Assembly (NCBI GenBank): GCA_937858715.1
Contig: CALLZY010000112.1
Location: forward strand, 1-64,000
DNA from: an uncultured Chitinophagaceae bacterium
GTDB taxonomy: Bacteria; Bacteroidota; Bacteroidia; Chitinophagales; Chitinophagaceae
Direction: 5' to 3'
Length of the DNA stretch: 64,000 nucleotides
The translations under genes were made by a program, and so were the position numbers. Under the pieces are notes generated by a model. That model saw only the letters and a list, made by a program, of their open reading frames with translations, did not search any database and was not told the origin of the DNA. Below are positions 8,300 through 16,477 of the stretch, piece by piece. Position 1 is the first letter of the stretch, and the number at the start of each line of letters is the position of its first letter.

Positions 8300-10045
8300 A
8301 TGAAGAAGATTACAATTTCGATGGTTATTGCGGTGCTGATTACGGTAAGTTTGAAGGCGCAAACCATTTATGAGGGTTACTACCACATTCTGGCGCAACG
8401 GTACCAGAGTGCAATCGGTGTATTTGAAAAAATGGTTGCTCAAAACCCGAACAATACCGAGGCTATTTACTGGCTGGGACATACATACCACCATATGGAT
8501 GAGGACGGAAGCTACAACGCTAAAGCCCGCCAGTTGTATCAAAAGGCGCTGGAAACTAATGGTGGCTCGCCGTTTATATTGGTAGGGCTGGGCCATGCCG
8601 ACCTGCTGGATAATAAGACAAATGATGCCCGCCAGAAATTTGAGGCAGCCTTAACAGCCAGCCGTGAAAAGAAAGGCAACAATGCTGTTATCTTATCACT
8701 TATTGGTCAGGCCAACGTAGAAACAAAGGCCGGCGATGCCAATTATGCTGTACAAATACTGGAAGAAGCTATCCTCAGAGATGATAAAAATCTGAATGCA
8801 CATTACCAGGCAGCCAATGCTTACAGAAAAGCCAACCCGGGCAATAATGGTGGCCGTGCCTACCAGGAGTACCAGAAGTGCAAGGAAGTTGACCCAACAT
8901 TTGCGCCAGCGTCTTATAAATTGGCCAAATTGTTCGAAACACAAAAAAGCTGGGACCTGTACATTGAAAACCTTGAGGATGCAATAAAAAGAGATCCAAA
9001 GTTTGCACCGGCATATTACGAGCTATTTTACTACAATTTTGACAGAGGAAAATACTCTGAAGCTGAGGGCTATCTGAATAAGTACATTGGAACTGCTGAC
9101 CCAAGCCATGCTAATGATTATTTATATGCACAGCTTTGCTGGGTAAAAAAGGACTACGATTGTGCAATTACAAAAGCTGAAGGAGTAATAGCCGACCCAG
9201 CCTTGAAAGACAAGGCAAAAGTTCACAAATTACTGGCCGACACATATCTCAAAAAGGGAGATTACACCAATGCGGTCAAGAATATAGAGTTATATTTTAA
9301 AACAGAGGCCCCTGAAGATCTGATAGCTGTTGCATATAAAATGAAAGCGGATATCCTTGTTGGGATGAATGCTGCGCCGCTTGATATTGCCAATGCTTAT
9401 AAACAAGGCGTGGATGCTGACACAGTATATAAATCAAAAGTTGATCTGCTGAATCAGGGAATTGCATACTTCGGGGAGAAAAAGTTGAAAGATATGGAAG
9501 CTGTGCTCCGGGAAAAGTTGATTTCTGTAAGAACAACTCCTTCTATTAACGATTATTTCGACCTGATGAAGACCTATTATGATATAGATAACTATACCAA
9601 ATCAAGAGAAAATGCCCTTATAATGAGGGATAAATACACAGATCAGGTGTATGGATATGACTGGGCTTTCAAAATAGCAACCATTGTTGACACAATTAAG
9701 ATTGACAGCATTGCAGTGCCTGATGCCATGCAACTTTATGAATTTGCCCAAAAAGATACAGTAAAATACAGAAACCAGTATATCAGTGCTGTGCGGTTTT
9801 TGGGTGGATACTATGTGAATACTGCAAAAAATAAGGAGAAAGCTCTTGAGTTTTTTGGTAAATGGAAAGATATTGACACGGCTAATGCTGAAAAAATCCA
9901 GAGCTATATAGACCAGATTAAGAAAATGCAGCCCCCAAAGCCTGCCGTTACTCCTAAACCAGGAACAAAGGCACCGGCTAAACCTAAGGCGGTAGCTACC
10001 AAGCCGAAGGCCAAGCCTAAAACTGGCGCTGTAGCTAAAAAATAA
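8300..10045 (+). CDS. Exported tetratricopeptide-repeat protein
   Basis: A 581-residue protein. A signal peptide (cleavage near LKAQ, residue 20) is followed by TPR helices through about residue 540. They include PNNTEAIYWLGHTYH and the pair FAPASYKLAKLFETQ / FAPAYYELFYYNFDRG. The last 40 residues are a low-complexity Lys/Pro/Ala tail. It lies 34 bases after the PstS-like gene and is probably co-transcribed. TPR proteins of this cluster type are generally thought to scaffold envelope complexes; the partner here is not known. Confidence 0.8.
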   Translation: MKKITISMVIAVLITVSLKAQTIYEGYYHILAQRYQSAIGVFEKMVAQNPNNTEAIYWLGHTYHHMDEDGSYNAKARQLYQKALETNGGSPFILVGLGHADLLDNKTNDARQKFEAALTASREKKGNNAVILSLIGQANVETKAGDANYAVQILEEAILRDDKNLNAHYQAANAYRKANPGNNGGRAYQEYQKCKEVDPTFAPASYKLAKLFETQKSWDLYIENLEDAIKRDPKFAPAYYELFYYNFDRGKYSEAEGYLNKYIGTADPSHANDYLYAQLCWVKKDYDCAITKAEGVIADPALKDKAKVHKLLADTYLKKGDYTNAVKNIELYFKTEAPEDLIAVAYKMKADILVGMNAAPLDIANAYKQGVDADTVYKSKVDLLNQGIAYFGEKKLKDMEAVLREKLISVRTTPSINDYFDLMKTYYDIDNYTKSRENALIMRDKYTDQVYGYDWAFKIATIVDTIKIDSIAVPDAMQLYEFAQKDTVKYRNQYISAVRFLGGYYVNTAKNKEKALEFFGKWKDIDTANAEKIQSYIDQIKKMQPPKPAVTPKPGTKAPAKPKAVATKPKAKPKTGAVAKK

Positions 10046-10068
10046 ATTTTTCTTCTTTTATGTATTAA

Positions 10069-10107
10069 GTCCCCGTTCCGGAAATTACCGGGCGGGGATT
10101 TTAATTT
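10069..10107 (+). terminator. Rho-independent terminator after the TPR gene
   Basis: A stem TCCCCG..CCGG / CCGG.CGGGGA is followed by TTTTAATTTT. It closes the PstS/TPR unit before the complex I operon. Confidence 0.75.
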
Positions 10108-10171
10108 TCGATTCCTGATAAATTACACTCGGTTGCCTGATTTTAATTACCGGATTTTCAAAACACCACCT

Positions 10172-10179
10172 TATTTTTG
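10172..10179 (+). promoter_or_regulatory. Likely -7 promoter box of the nuo operon
   Basis: TATTTTTG matches TAnnTTTG and lies 18 bases before the nuoA ATG, downstream of the preceding terminator. The -33 element is not clear. Confidence 0.5.
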
Positions 10180-10197
10180 CCAATCGAGGAAAAACCT

Positions 10198-10593
10198 ATG
10201 ACATATCTGTTACAAACCGGTCAAGCTGCTGTAAATGCCGGAACTTATCTTCCGGTTGCCCTCCAAATTGCCATCGCCGTAGGCCTTGTGGTCTTTTTAT
10301 TGGGAGTAACCCACTGGCTGGGTCCAAAAAGAAAAACATCCGATAAACTTCAAAATTTTACAAGTGGTATTGAAAGTCATGGCGATGCCAGGCAGCCAAT
10401 GGCCATTAAGTACTTTTTGACGGCTATCCTGTTTGTGCTGTTTGATGTAGAGGTTATTTTCTTTTACCCTTATGCAGTGAATTTTAGGGGATTGGGTTGG
10501 CCGGGTTTTTGGGCTGTTGTCATGTTTGTTGGTTTCTTCCTGTTTGGTTTTATATATATAATAAAGAAAGGAGCATTGAAGTGGGAGGATTAG
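10198..10593 (+). CDS. nuoA: NADH-quinone oxidoreductase subunit A
   Basis: A 131-residue membrane subunit of complex I with three helices. The conserved loop YECG is replaced by FTSGIESHGDAR, a variant of the usual ESG motif, and the DVEVIFFYPYA segment of helix 2 is intact. The ATG at 10198 was preferred to a TTG 21 bases upstream because a purine-rich GAGGAAAA precedes it. It opens the nuo operon and, with NuoH, J and K, forms part of the quinone-proximal membrane arm. Confidence 0.9.
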   Translation: MTYLLQTGQAAVNAGTYLPVALQIAIAVGLVVFLLGVTHWLGPKRKTSDKLQNFTSGIESHGDARQPMAIKYFLTAILFVLFDVEVIFFYPYAVNFRGLGWPGFWAVVMFVGFFLFGFIYIIKKGALKWED

Positions 10594-10616
10594 GAATGGA
10601 TAATTAGATAAATGAA

Positions 10617-10679
10617 TAATTGATAATCAAAAACTTTTTATTGTGTCAGTTGGTTATATGGAGGGTGAATTATCAATTA
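10617..10679 (+). repeat. Inverted repeat between nuoA and nuoB
   Basis: TAATTGATAAT (10617-10627) and ATTATCAATTA (10669-10679) are perfect complements within the 108-base gap. The hairpin is AT-rich without a T-tract, so it reads more as an mRNA structure than a terminator. Confidence 0.5.
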
Positions 10680-10701
10680 AATAATTATAAACTATCAATT
10701 A

Positions 10702-11286
10702 ATGCCACGTCAGGTATCATATAACTTAATTAACAAGCCGCTTGAGGCCGACATCAGCATGGTTGAAATGCCTGATGGCCATATGGGCGAAGGCTTTTTT
10801 GCCACATCACTTGACAAAGTAATTGGCCTTGCCAGAAAAAACTCAATCTGGCCTTTGCCATTTGCCACATCATGCTGCGGTATCGAGTTTATGGGAACTA
10901 TGGGTTCTCATTACGATATTGGCCGCTTTGGGGCTGAAAGGGTAGGTTTTTCGCCCCGCCAGTGCGACCTGATGATGGTGATGGGGACAATTGCTAAAAA
11001 AATGGGCCCTGTTGTAAAGCAGGTTTATCTGCAGATGGCGGAACCCCGCTGGGTAATGGCAGTAGGTGCCTGTGCCAGCAGCGGCGGTATTTTTGATACA
11101 TACAGTGTTTTACAGGGAATTGACCAGGTGATACCGGTGGATGTGTATGTTCCGGGCTGCCCCCCAAGACCAGAAGCAATAATTGACGGACTGCTGCGCA
11201 TCCAGGATTTGGTGGGTAAAGAAAGCCTTAGAAGAAGGGAGAGCGAACATTATAAAGCATTATTAGAAAGCTACGGAATACAATAG
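10702..11286 (+). CDS. nuoB: NADH-quinone oxidoreductase subunit B
   Basis: A 194-residue peripheral subunit holding the terminal N2 4Fe-4S cluster that passes electrons to quinone. The four ligands are visible: tandem Cys58-Cys59 (SCCGIEF), Cys124 (GACASSGG) and Cys153 (PGCPPRPE). Length and sequence are ordinary for the family. Confidence 0.96.
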   Translation: MPRQVSYNLINKPLEADISMVEMPDGHMGEGFFATSLDKVIGLARKNSIWPLPFATSCCGIEFMGTMGSHYDIGRFGAERVGFSPRQCDLMMVMGTIAKKMGPVVKQVYLQMAEPRWVMAVGACASSGGIFDTYSVLQGIDQVIPVDVYVPGCPPRPEAIIDGLLRIQDLVGKESLRRRESEHYKALLESYGIQ

Positions 11287-11322
11287 GCAAATGTGCCAAA
11301 TTGAAAATCAGAAAATGTGCAA

Positions 11323-11826
11323 ATGCCATTAACAAACGAAACGATAAAAACAAGGTTAACAGAAAAGTTTGGAGAACAGCTAACAGGTTTTGAAGAGCCT
11401 TATGGAATGCTCACATTCGAAGCGCCAAAAGAGCAAAACCTTAAGGTGCTAAACTTTCTGTATGATGATGAAGAACTGAAATTCCGTTTTCTTACTGATA
11501 TAACCGGGGTGCATTACCCGGACAAGGCTGGCAGGGAACTGGCAGTTGTTTATCACCTGCACAATATGGTTGACAATGTCCGTATCCGCTTCAAGGTATT
11601 TACCGGCATTAATCAGCCGGATGTATATACAGCAACCGGATTGTTTTCTGCTGCCAACTGGATGGAAAGGGAAACGTTCGATTTCCTTGGGGTCAATTTT
11701 GTCGGACATCCTAACCTTAAACGGATACTGAATGTGGAGGAAATGGATTATCACCCGTTGCGCAAAGAATATCCACTTGAAGACCAGACAAGGATAGATA
11801 AAGATGATGAAATGTTTGGAAGATGA
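11323..11826 (+). CDS. nuoC: NADH-quinone oxidoreductase subunit C
   Basis: A 167-residue 30-kDa subunit, separate from NuoD (not fused as in enterobacteria). The family signature runs ERETFDFLGVNFVGHPNL, then RILN and HPLRKEYPL. A GTG two codons upstream is an alternative start. Its TGA overlaps the ATG of the next small gene. Confidence 0.93.
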   Translation: MPLTNETIKTRLTEKFGEQLTGFEEPYGMLTFEAPKEQNLKVLNFLYDDEELKFRFLTDITGVHYPDKAGRELAVVYHLHNMVDNVRIRFKVFTGINQPDVYTATGLFSAANWMERETFDFLGVNFVGHPNLKRILNVEEMDYHPLRKEYPLEDQTRIDKDDEMFGR

Positions 11827-12026
11827 TTTTTTTTAAAAAATACAGGCTATTCTTTGATATTGTGATAATAATTGTACTTGGTTTTTATGCTTTTGTACAG
11901 TTTAATCGTTATTTAGGTGAACAAGGTAAGAATTTCAATTTGGTATTCGGAAGTGTTTGTGTGTTGTGGAGCGTTTTCAAGTTGGGCCGTGTAATAAATT
12001 ATTCGCAAAGTAAGAAAGGCGGATAA
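11823..12026 (+). CDS. Small two-helix membrane protein within the nuo operon
   Basis: A 67-residue protein with two hydrophobic helices (about residues 8-25 and 38-56) joined by a polar loop and ending in basic residues. Its ATG overlaps the nuoC stop (ATGA), so translation is coupled and the gene is probably real. It is not a recognised complex I subunit. Its topology is like that of the 80-residue protein at 7082. It could be an assembly or accessory factor; that is inference. Confidence 0.65.
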   Translation: MIFFKKYRLFFDIVIIIVLGFYAFVQFNRYLGEQGKNFNLVFGSVCVLWSVFKLGRVINYSQSKKGG

Positions 12027-12084
12027 TCTGCATTGCCCCCATATCAGCGGCATTTTTGGTGAATAGAAATACTGAACGGTGAAG

Positions 12085-12135
12085 AGTGCGACGCAAGAAA
12101 AGTTGATAGTAGTACAGGCGATGATAAAAAAATAA
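12085..12135 (+). repeat. Intergenic repeat element, copy 1 (before nuoD)
   Basis: The segment GTGCGACGCAAG (12086-12097), six variable bases, then TGATAGTAGTAC matches a second copy before nuoI with the same spacing. It is non-coding and ends about 30 bases before the nuoD start. Confidence 0.6.
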
Positions 12136-12165
12136 TTAAAAAATTCGCTTTTGGCGGAATTAGGC

Positions 12166-13389
12166 ATGTCAGAACACAACATAAAATTACCAGAAGGTAG
12201 TATAGAAAAAACCACCACTACGCTTAACCTGGGGCCTACACACCCGGCCACACACGGCGTAATGCAGAATATTCTTGAACTGGACGGTGAAAGAATTGTA
12301 TCTACCGAACAAACCATCGGCTATATTCACCGGGCATTTGAAAAGCTGGCTGAACGCAGGCCACTGGCACAAATAACAACTCTTACCGACCGGTTGAATT
12401 ACGTTTCGTCGCCGCTTAATAACATGGGCTGGCACCTTACCTGCGAAAAATTATTGGGTATTGAAACTCCCAAGCGGGTTGACTACCTCCGTGTAATTAT
12501 AATGGAGCTGGCAAGAATCTCTGATCACCTTATTTGTAATTCCATTGCCGGCGTGGATGCCGGTGCTTATACTGGCTTCCTGTATGTAATGCAATACAGG
12601 GAATTGATATACGAAATCTATGAAGAAGTATGCGGGGCAAGAATTACGACCAATATTGGCCGTATTGGCGGGTTTGAAAGAAATTTTAATGACATCGCTT
12701 TTCAAAAACTGGAAAAATTCCTTAAGGAGTATCCCCGGGTATTGAAAGAATTTGAAAACCTTTTTCAGCGTAACCGCATTTTCATGGACCGTACAAAAGG
12801 CGTTGGCGGCATTAGTGCAGAAAGGGCTCTGAATTATGGGTTTACCGGGCCAAACCTGAGGGCAGCCGGTGTTGATTATGATGTAAGAGTTCATACACCT
12901 TACAGCAGTTACGAAGATTTTGATTTTGATATACCTGTTGGTACAACAGGAGATAATTACGACCGCTTTTTGGTTCGCAACCAGGAAATGTGGCAGAGCC
13001 TTCGCATTCTGGAGCAGGCTTACCAAAAGGTGCAAGAGTTTAAGGGAGCTGAGGCTGAAATTTTTCATGCCGATGTGCCTGAGTATTATCTGCCGCCTAA
13101 AGCTGATGTTTATACAAAAATGGAAGCGCTGATTTACCATTTTAAAATTATTATGGGAGAAACAGAGATTCCGGCTGGTGAAGTATATCATTCGATTGAA
13201 GCGGCAAACGGTGAGTTAGGTTTTTATATTATCAGTGATGGAGGAAGGTCGCCGTATCGTCTGCATTTTCGCAGGCCCTGTTTTGTGTATTACCAGGCTT
13301 ATGAGGAACTGATAAAAGGCGGAATGTTAAGCGATGCTATCATGACGATGAGTTGCCTGAATCTGATAGCCGGAGAATTAGATGCATAG
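12166..13389 (+). CDS. nuoD: NADH-quinone oxidoreductase subunit D
   Basis: A 407-residue 49-kDa subunit forming the quinone site with NuoB. It has LGPTHPATHG near the N-terminus and QTIGYIHRAFEKLAE; the C-terminal half (GEVYHSIEAANGELGFY and RSPYRLHFRRPCF) is fully conserved. The ATG at 12166 is preferred to a TTG five codons upstream. Confidence 0.96.
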   Translation: MSEHNIKLPEGSIEKTTTTLNLGPTHPATHGVMQNILELDGERIVSTEQTIGYIHRAFEKLAERRPLAQITTLTDRLNYVSSPLNNMGWHLTCEKLLGIETPKRVDYLRVIIMELARISDHLICNSIAGVDAGAYTGFLYVMQYRELIYEIYEEVCGARITTNIGRIGGFERNFNDIAFQKLEKFLKEYPRVLKEFENLFQRNRIFMDRTKGVGGISAERALNYGFTGPNLRAAGVDYDVRVHTPYSSYEDFDFDIPVGTTGDNYDRFLVRNQEMWQSLRILEQAYQKVQEFKGAEAEIFHADVPEYYLPPKADVYTKMEALIYHFKIIMGETEIPAGEVYHSIEAANGELGFYIISDGGRSPYRLHFRRPCFVYYQAYEELIKGGMLSDAIMTMSCLNLIAGELDA

Positions 13390-13408
13390 GTATAATTGGC
13401 AAAAGTGT

Positions 13409-13456
13409 GATTGGGAAATTTTGAAATTTCCCAATCAAAAATTTCAAAATTTGAAA
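13409..13456 (+). repeat. Two adjacent palindromes before nuoE
   Basis: GATTGGGAAATTT (13409-13421) and AAATTTCCCAATC (13424-13436) form a perfect 13-base inverted repeat with a two-base centre. A second palindrome, TTTCAAA-A-TTTGAAA (13442-13456), abuts the nuoE ATG. No T-tract follows, so a structured translation-initiation or processing region is more likely than a terminator. Confidence 0.7.
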
Positions 13457-13954
13457 ATGAAATTTTCGGAAGATAAAATACAGGAAGTACAGCAAATCAT
13501 TGCCCGCTACCCGCAGGGAAAGCAGAAAAGTGCATTGATACCGGTGCTGCACCTGGCACAGCAGGAGTTTGGCGGCTGGCTGAGTACTGATACAATGGAT
13601 TATGTGGCAACATTGCTTAATCTGAAACCGATTGAGGTGTATGAGGTAGCCACATTCTACAGCATGTTCAACCTGAAACCTGTTGGTAAGTATATGTTTG
13701 AAGTATGCCAGACAGGTCCTTGTATGCTGAATGGCAGCGATGAGATTGTGAAGTACATTTATGAAAAGCTCGGTATCAAGCCCGGCGAAACAACAACTGA
13801 CGGAATGTTTACTTTGAAAACAGTGGAGTGCCTTGGTGCCTGTGGCTATGCACCTATGATGCAGCAGGGGAAACATTACAGGGAGCATCTGACAAAAGAA
13901 AAAATTGATGCGATTGTGGAAGAATGCTGGAAAAGCGCTGTTCAAAATAATTAA
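13457..13954 (+). CDS. nuoE: NADH-quinone oxidoreductase subunit E
   Basis: A 165-residue 24-kDa subunit carrying a 2Fe-2S cluster of the NADH-oxidising module. Ligands are Cys84 and Cys89 (VCQTGPCM) and Cys125 and Cys129 (ECLGACG). The frame is open for 25 codons upstream, but that stretch is the palindromic gap and does not look like protein, so the ATG at 13457 was chosen. Confidence 0.93.
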   Translation: MKFSEDKIQEVQQIIARYPQGKQKSALIPVLHLAQQEFGGWLSTDTMDYVATLLNLKPIEVYEVATFYSMFNLKPVGKYMFEVCQTGPCMLNGSDEIVKYIYEKLGIKPGETTTDGMFTLKTVECLGACGYAPMMQQGKHYREHLTKEKIDAIVEECWKSAVQNN

Positions 13955-13980
13955 GAATAAAAATTTCCCTTTAGGGGTAT

Positions 13981-15339
13981 ATGGGACGTAAATTATTATT
14001 AGAAAAAGCTCACATTGAAAACATCAGGCTATATGATGTGTACCGCCGTGAAGGTGGCTACCGCAGTGTGGAGAAGGCTTTGAAAACGATGAGCCCTGAC
14101 CAGGTTACTGAGGAAGTGAAGAAAAGCGGACTTCGTGGCCGTGGTGGTGCCGGTTTCCCTACAGGCATGAAATGGAGCTTTTTGGCAAAGCCGGAAGGAG
14201 TACCCCGTTACTTGGTGGTGAATGCCGACGAGTCAGAACCAGGAACATTTAAAGACAGGTACTTGATGGAGTTCATTCCGCACCTGTTAATTGAAGGGAT
14301 GATTACAGCTTCTTATGCACTCGGTTCTAACCGTTCTTATATCTATATCAGGGGTGAGTATGCCTGGATTCCTGATATTTTAGAACAAGCCATTGCAGAA
14401 GCAAAGAACAATGGCTGGCTTGGTAAGAATATTTTAGGCACTGGTTACGACCTTGAAATTTATGTACAACGTGGTGCCGGTGCATACATCTGTGGTGAAG
14501 AAACAGCCCTGCTCGAATCATTGGAAGGAAAGAGGGGGAACCCGAGGATTAAGCCTCCGTTTCCGGCAGTAAAAGGTTTGTGGGATTGTCCAACTGTGGT
14601 TAATAATGTGGAGACAATTGCTGCCGTTGTTCCCATTGTAAATGATGGTGGAGAGGAGTATGCAAAAATTGGTGTGGGCAAATCAACAGGAACTAAACTG
14701 ATTTCTGCCTGCGGCAATATTAATAAGCCCGGCGTGTATGAGATAGACATGACTATTTCTGTAGAGGAGTTTATCTATAGCGATGACTTTTGCGGCGGTA
14801 TTGCTAACGGCAGAAAACTAAAGGCATGTATCCCCGGTGGTTCATCAGTGCCCATATTACCTGCTAACCTTCTGCTCAAGACAGCCAAAGGAGAAACCCG
14901 TTATATGAATTATGAGAGTTTAAGTGATGGTGGTTTTGCAACTGGTTCAATGATGGGTTCCGGCGGTTTTATTGTAATAGATGACAGTCAGTGTATCGTT
15001 CGTCATACATATACGTTGGCAAGATTTTATCGCCACGAAAGTTGCGGACAATGCTCGCCTTGTCGTGAAGGAACTGGCTGGATGGAAAAAATTCTCTGGA
15101 ATCTTGAAACCGGCAAGGGCAAGATGAGTGACATTGATTTATTGTGGGATATTCAACGAAAAATAGAAGGGAATACAATTTGCCCGTTGGGCGATGCAGC
15201 AGCCTGGCCGGTGGCGGCAGCAATCCGGCATTTCCGTGATGAGTTTGAATGGCATGTCACAAACCCGGATGATGCCCAAAGAAGGAATTATGGTATTGGT
15301 CATTATGCCGAGCCAAGGTCAGTAACAGTAACAGCTTAA
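13981..15339 (+). CDS. nuoF: NADH-quinone oxidoreductase subunit F
   Basis: A 452-residue subunit with NADH and FMN sites. The FMN/NADH glycine-rich loop GLRGRGGAGFP is at residues 50-60, followed by NADESEPGTFKDR; a second glycine-rich loop is RGAGAYICGEETAL. The N3 4Fe-4S ligands are Cys355, Cys358, Cys361 (CGQCSPC) and Cys401. It is the last gene before the foreign-looking cassette: its stop is seven bases before the ATPase ATG. Confidence 0.96.
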   Translation: MGRKLLLEKAHIENIRLYDVYRREGGYRSVEKALKTMSPDQVTEEVKKSGLRGRGGAGFPTGMKWSFLAKPEGVPRYLVVNADESEPGTFKDRYLMEFIPHLLIEGMITASYALGSNRSYIYIRGEYAWIPDILEQAIAEAKNNGWLGKNILGTGYDLEIYVQRGAGAYICGEETALLESLEGKRGNPRIKPPFPAVKGLWDCPTVVNNVETIAAVVPIVNDGGEEYAKIGVGKSTGTKLISACGNINKPGVYEIDMTISVEEFIYSDDFCGGIANGRKLKACIPGGSSVPILPANLLLKTAKGETRYMNYESLSDGGFATGSMMGSGGFIVIDDSQCIVRHTYTLARFYRHESCGQCSPCREGTGWMEKILWNLETGKGKMSDIDLLWDIQRKIEGNTICPLGDAAAWPVAAAIRHFRDEFEWHVTNPDDAQRRNYGIGHYAEPRSVTVTA

Positions 15340-15346
15340 AGAGTTA

Positions 15347-16477
15347 ATGAGCCATATTAAAAACATAGAGATTAAGAATTTTAAATCCATTCGTCATTCA
15401 AAAATTGAAGATTGTCGACGGGTGAATGTTTTTATTGGCTATCCGAATGTCGGAAAGAGTAATATTTTGGAGGCACTTAGTACTTTTTCTATAAATAATG
15501 AAACAAAAAGTGTTACTGATTTTATCAGAATTGGTAAACCAACAACATTGTTTTTCAATGGAAATGTAGACGAACCTGCTGAAATAATTCTGAATAATAT
15601 TTTTAGGGCCAAATTGGCGCATGAACAATTTGGGATTTCAGCAAATTTTCAAATTGACAGATATACAGAGGGCTTTTCTAAAATAGATACAGAACTAAAA
15701 GCTCAAAATTTTTCTTCGAGGTCAGATATTGAGGATAAAATTCCGTCATTAGGAAGGTTTGATATAAGTGAAGGCAACTTAGAGGTAAGGAATTTTTCAG
15801 CGAACGACAATTTTAGAGTATATCAAGAAGAATCTAAGGATTTTTTGCAATTATCCACGTACAAGAAAATTTCTTTACTCAAATATGAATTTAGAAAGGA
15901 AACAATTTATGATTCGAAAAACTCGTGGGGTTTGAAACAGCCCTCTGGTAAAAATTTATTTGAAATAATTTTCACTAAAAAAGAGTTGGGTGACGAAATA
16001 AGCGAACTTTTCAAAGAATACAATCTGAATTTCTTTTATGATACATCGAGTCAGGATTATAAGATTATGAAAATAATTGGAAGTTCTATTTTCACAGTCC
16101 CTTTTTTCATGACTGCTGATACGCTTCAAAGATTGATTTTTCATAAGGCAGCGATAGCTTCAAATAAAAACTCAGTTTTATTGTTCGAAGAACCAGAAGC
16201 CCACATGTTTCCTCCTTATATTTCCAAGTTCACGGCTGATGTAAATTATGACGAAAACAATAATCAGTTTTTTATAGCCACTCATAGCCCTTTTGTATTG
16301 AATGATTTTATGGAAGATATGGATAAAGAGAATTTGGCTATTTATACGGTTGGTTATAGGAAAGAAACTGGGGAGACCGTTGTAAGAAGAATAACTGACG
16401 GAGAAATAGATGAAATATATCAATACGGGATAGACTTGTTTTTTAATCTTGAGAATTTTTTGAAAGATGCCGTTTGA
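15347..16477 (+). CDS. AAA ATPase of the RecF/OLD-like class, inserted in the nuo operon
   Basis: A 376-residue ATPase related to the AAA_15/AAA_21 and OLD-nuclease ATPase groups. It opens IKNIEIKNFKSIRHSKI, the usual first strands of this class. Walker A is GYPNVGKS (residues 31-38), Walker B is LLFEEPEAH (Glu281/Glu282), and the switch histidine is His313 in ATHSP. A signature-like ADTLQR lies about 20 residues before Walker B. There is no fused TOPRIM domain. The next gene overlaps its end by eleven bases and probably supplies the effector. The DNA is visibly richer in A and T than nuoF or nuoG, suggesting transfer. Such ATPases commonly act in phage defence with a nuclease partner; that role here is inference. 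Confidence 0.8.
   Translation: MSHIKNIEIKNFKSIRHSKIEDCRRVNVFIGYPNVGKSNILEALSTFSINNETKSVTDFIRIGKPTTLFFNGNVDEPAEIILNNIFRAKLAHEQFGISANFQIDRYTEGFSKIDTELKAQNFSSRSDIEDKIPSLGRFDISEGNLEVRNFSANDNFRVYQEESKDFLQLSTYKKISLLKYEFRKETIYDSKNSWGLKQPSGKNLFEIIFTKKELGDEISELFKEYNLNFFYDTSSQDYKIMKIIGSSIFTVPFFMTADTLQRLIFHKAAIASNKNSVLLFEEPEAHMFPPYISKFTADVNYDENNNQFFIATHSPFVLNDFMEDMDKENLAIYTVGYRKETGETVVRRITDGEIDEIYQYGIDLFFNLENFLKDAV

Noticed and set aside
12451..13191. Minus-strand open frame of 246 codons
   Set aside because: It is antisense to nuoD and made of Cys/Phe/His-rich shadow sequence.
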